From: CAZUGA01 sp964619885 | Lineage (GTDB): Bacteria; Pseudomonadota; Gammaproteobacteria; Methylococcales; UBA1147 | Length of the DNA: 24,398 bases | Reading direction: 5' to 3' | NCBI GenBank assembly: GCA_964619885.1 | Contig: CAZUGA010000059.1 | Span: 1-24,398, forward strand | In this document: in pieces, positions 24,323-24,398 of the stretch | How positions within the stretch are numbered: position 1 is the stretch's first letter | Layout: each line of letters begins with the position of its first letter | Notes under the pieces: generated by a model | What the model was told of the DNA's origin: nothing | The model's input: the letters and a program-made list of their open reading frames with translations, nothing else | Database searches by the model: none | Made by a program: the position numbers and the translations under genes

Positions 24323-24343
24323 GGACAGTTCAAGTCAAGCTAA

Positions 24344-24398
24344 TCCCCTGTAGCTCAGTTGGTAGAGCGGGTGACTGTTAATCACTAGGTCGGCGGTT
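24344..24398 (+). tRNA. tRNA-Asn (GUU), 5' part, truncated by window end
   Basis: The segment starts with acceptor strand TCCCCTG, then a D arm (GCTCAGTTGGTAGAGC), and anticodon loop CTGTTAA with anticodon GTT at 24377-24379, closed by GGTGA/TCACT with one wobble pair. The window ends in the T arm (GGCGGTT), so the 3' half of the acceptor stem is not visible. It decodes AAC and AAU. Confidence 0.93.

Larger units (their letters stand above)
23760..24343. other. AT-rich non-coding interval between ycgR and tRNA-Asn
   Basis: These 584 nt contain no reading frame that I can support on either strand. The left part should hold the promoter of the YcgR-like gene and the palindrome at 23858-23876. 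The right end holds the tRNA-Asn promoter. The middle (about 23880-24290) has no recognisable gene, RNA or terminator. It could be decayed sequence or hide a small RNA. Confidence 0.6.

Noticed and set aside
1..24398. CRISPR array, toxin-antitoxin, restriction-modification or prophage genes
   Set aside because: No regularly spaced repeats and no coding sequence with the relevant motifs were seen; numerous short antisense frames are shadows of the conserved genes.

Overview
The window is a chromosomal stretch of a gammaproteobacterium. The gene order glnD-map // rpsB-tsf-pyrH-frr-uppS-cdsA-dxr-rseP and mutS // pncC-thpR-recA-recX-alaS-lysC-csrA-tRNA is typical of that class, and the uppS-cdsA-dxr-rseP order resembles Pseudomonas and its relatives more than Escherichia (frr-dxr-uppS-cdsA-rseP). 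By eye the core is moderately AT-leaning. I cannot name a genus from the sequence alone.

Layout: (1) 31-3466, minus strand: map and glnD, overlapping by 44 nt. (2) 3467-3811: divergent control region with a strong rpsB promoter and a structured leader in the position of the S2 autoregulatory RNA. (3) 3812-11294, plus strand: a long translation, nucleotide, cell-envelope and isoprenoid operon (S2, EF-Ts, UMP kinase, ribosome recycling factor, undecaprenyl-PP synthase, CDP-diglyceride synthase, DXP reductoisomerase, RseP protease). (4) 11342-12076: a DsbC-type disulfide isomerase sits where bamA usually follows rseP, and converges on minus-strand mutS (12065-14632). (5) 14768-21629, plus strand: pncC, thpR, recA, recX, alaS, lysC and csrA, covering NMN salvage, RNA 2'-5' ligation-type chemistry, recombination, alanyl-tRNA synthesis, aspartate-family amino acids and post-transcriptional control. 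(6) 21768-22037: tRNA-Ser(GCU) and tRNA-Arg(ACG), closed by a perfect terminator. (7) 22038-24343: an accessory interval holding a decayed zinc-ribbon gene with three lesions, the right end of an IS3-family element, an intact YcgR-like c-di-GMP receptor and about 580 nt of AT-rich non-coding DNA. (8) 24344 to the end: tRNA-Asn(GUU), cut by the window edge.

Most of the window is conserved housekeeping sequence. The regulatory and structural details most worth attention are two mutually exclusive pairings in the rpsB leader, a recA promoter with no LexA box and a start codon that should be moved downstream, a RecA lacking the usual acidic tail, the dsbC-for-bamA neighbourhood, and the degraded inter-tRNA interval. 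I found no CRISPR array, prophage, toxin-antitoxin pair or recognisable defence system, and I do not see convincing evidence for a wholly new system.
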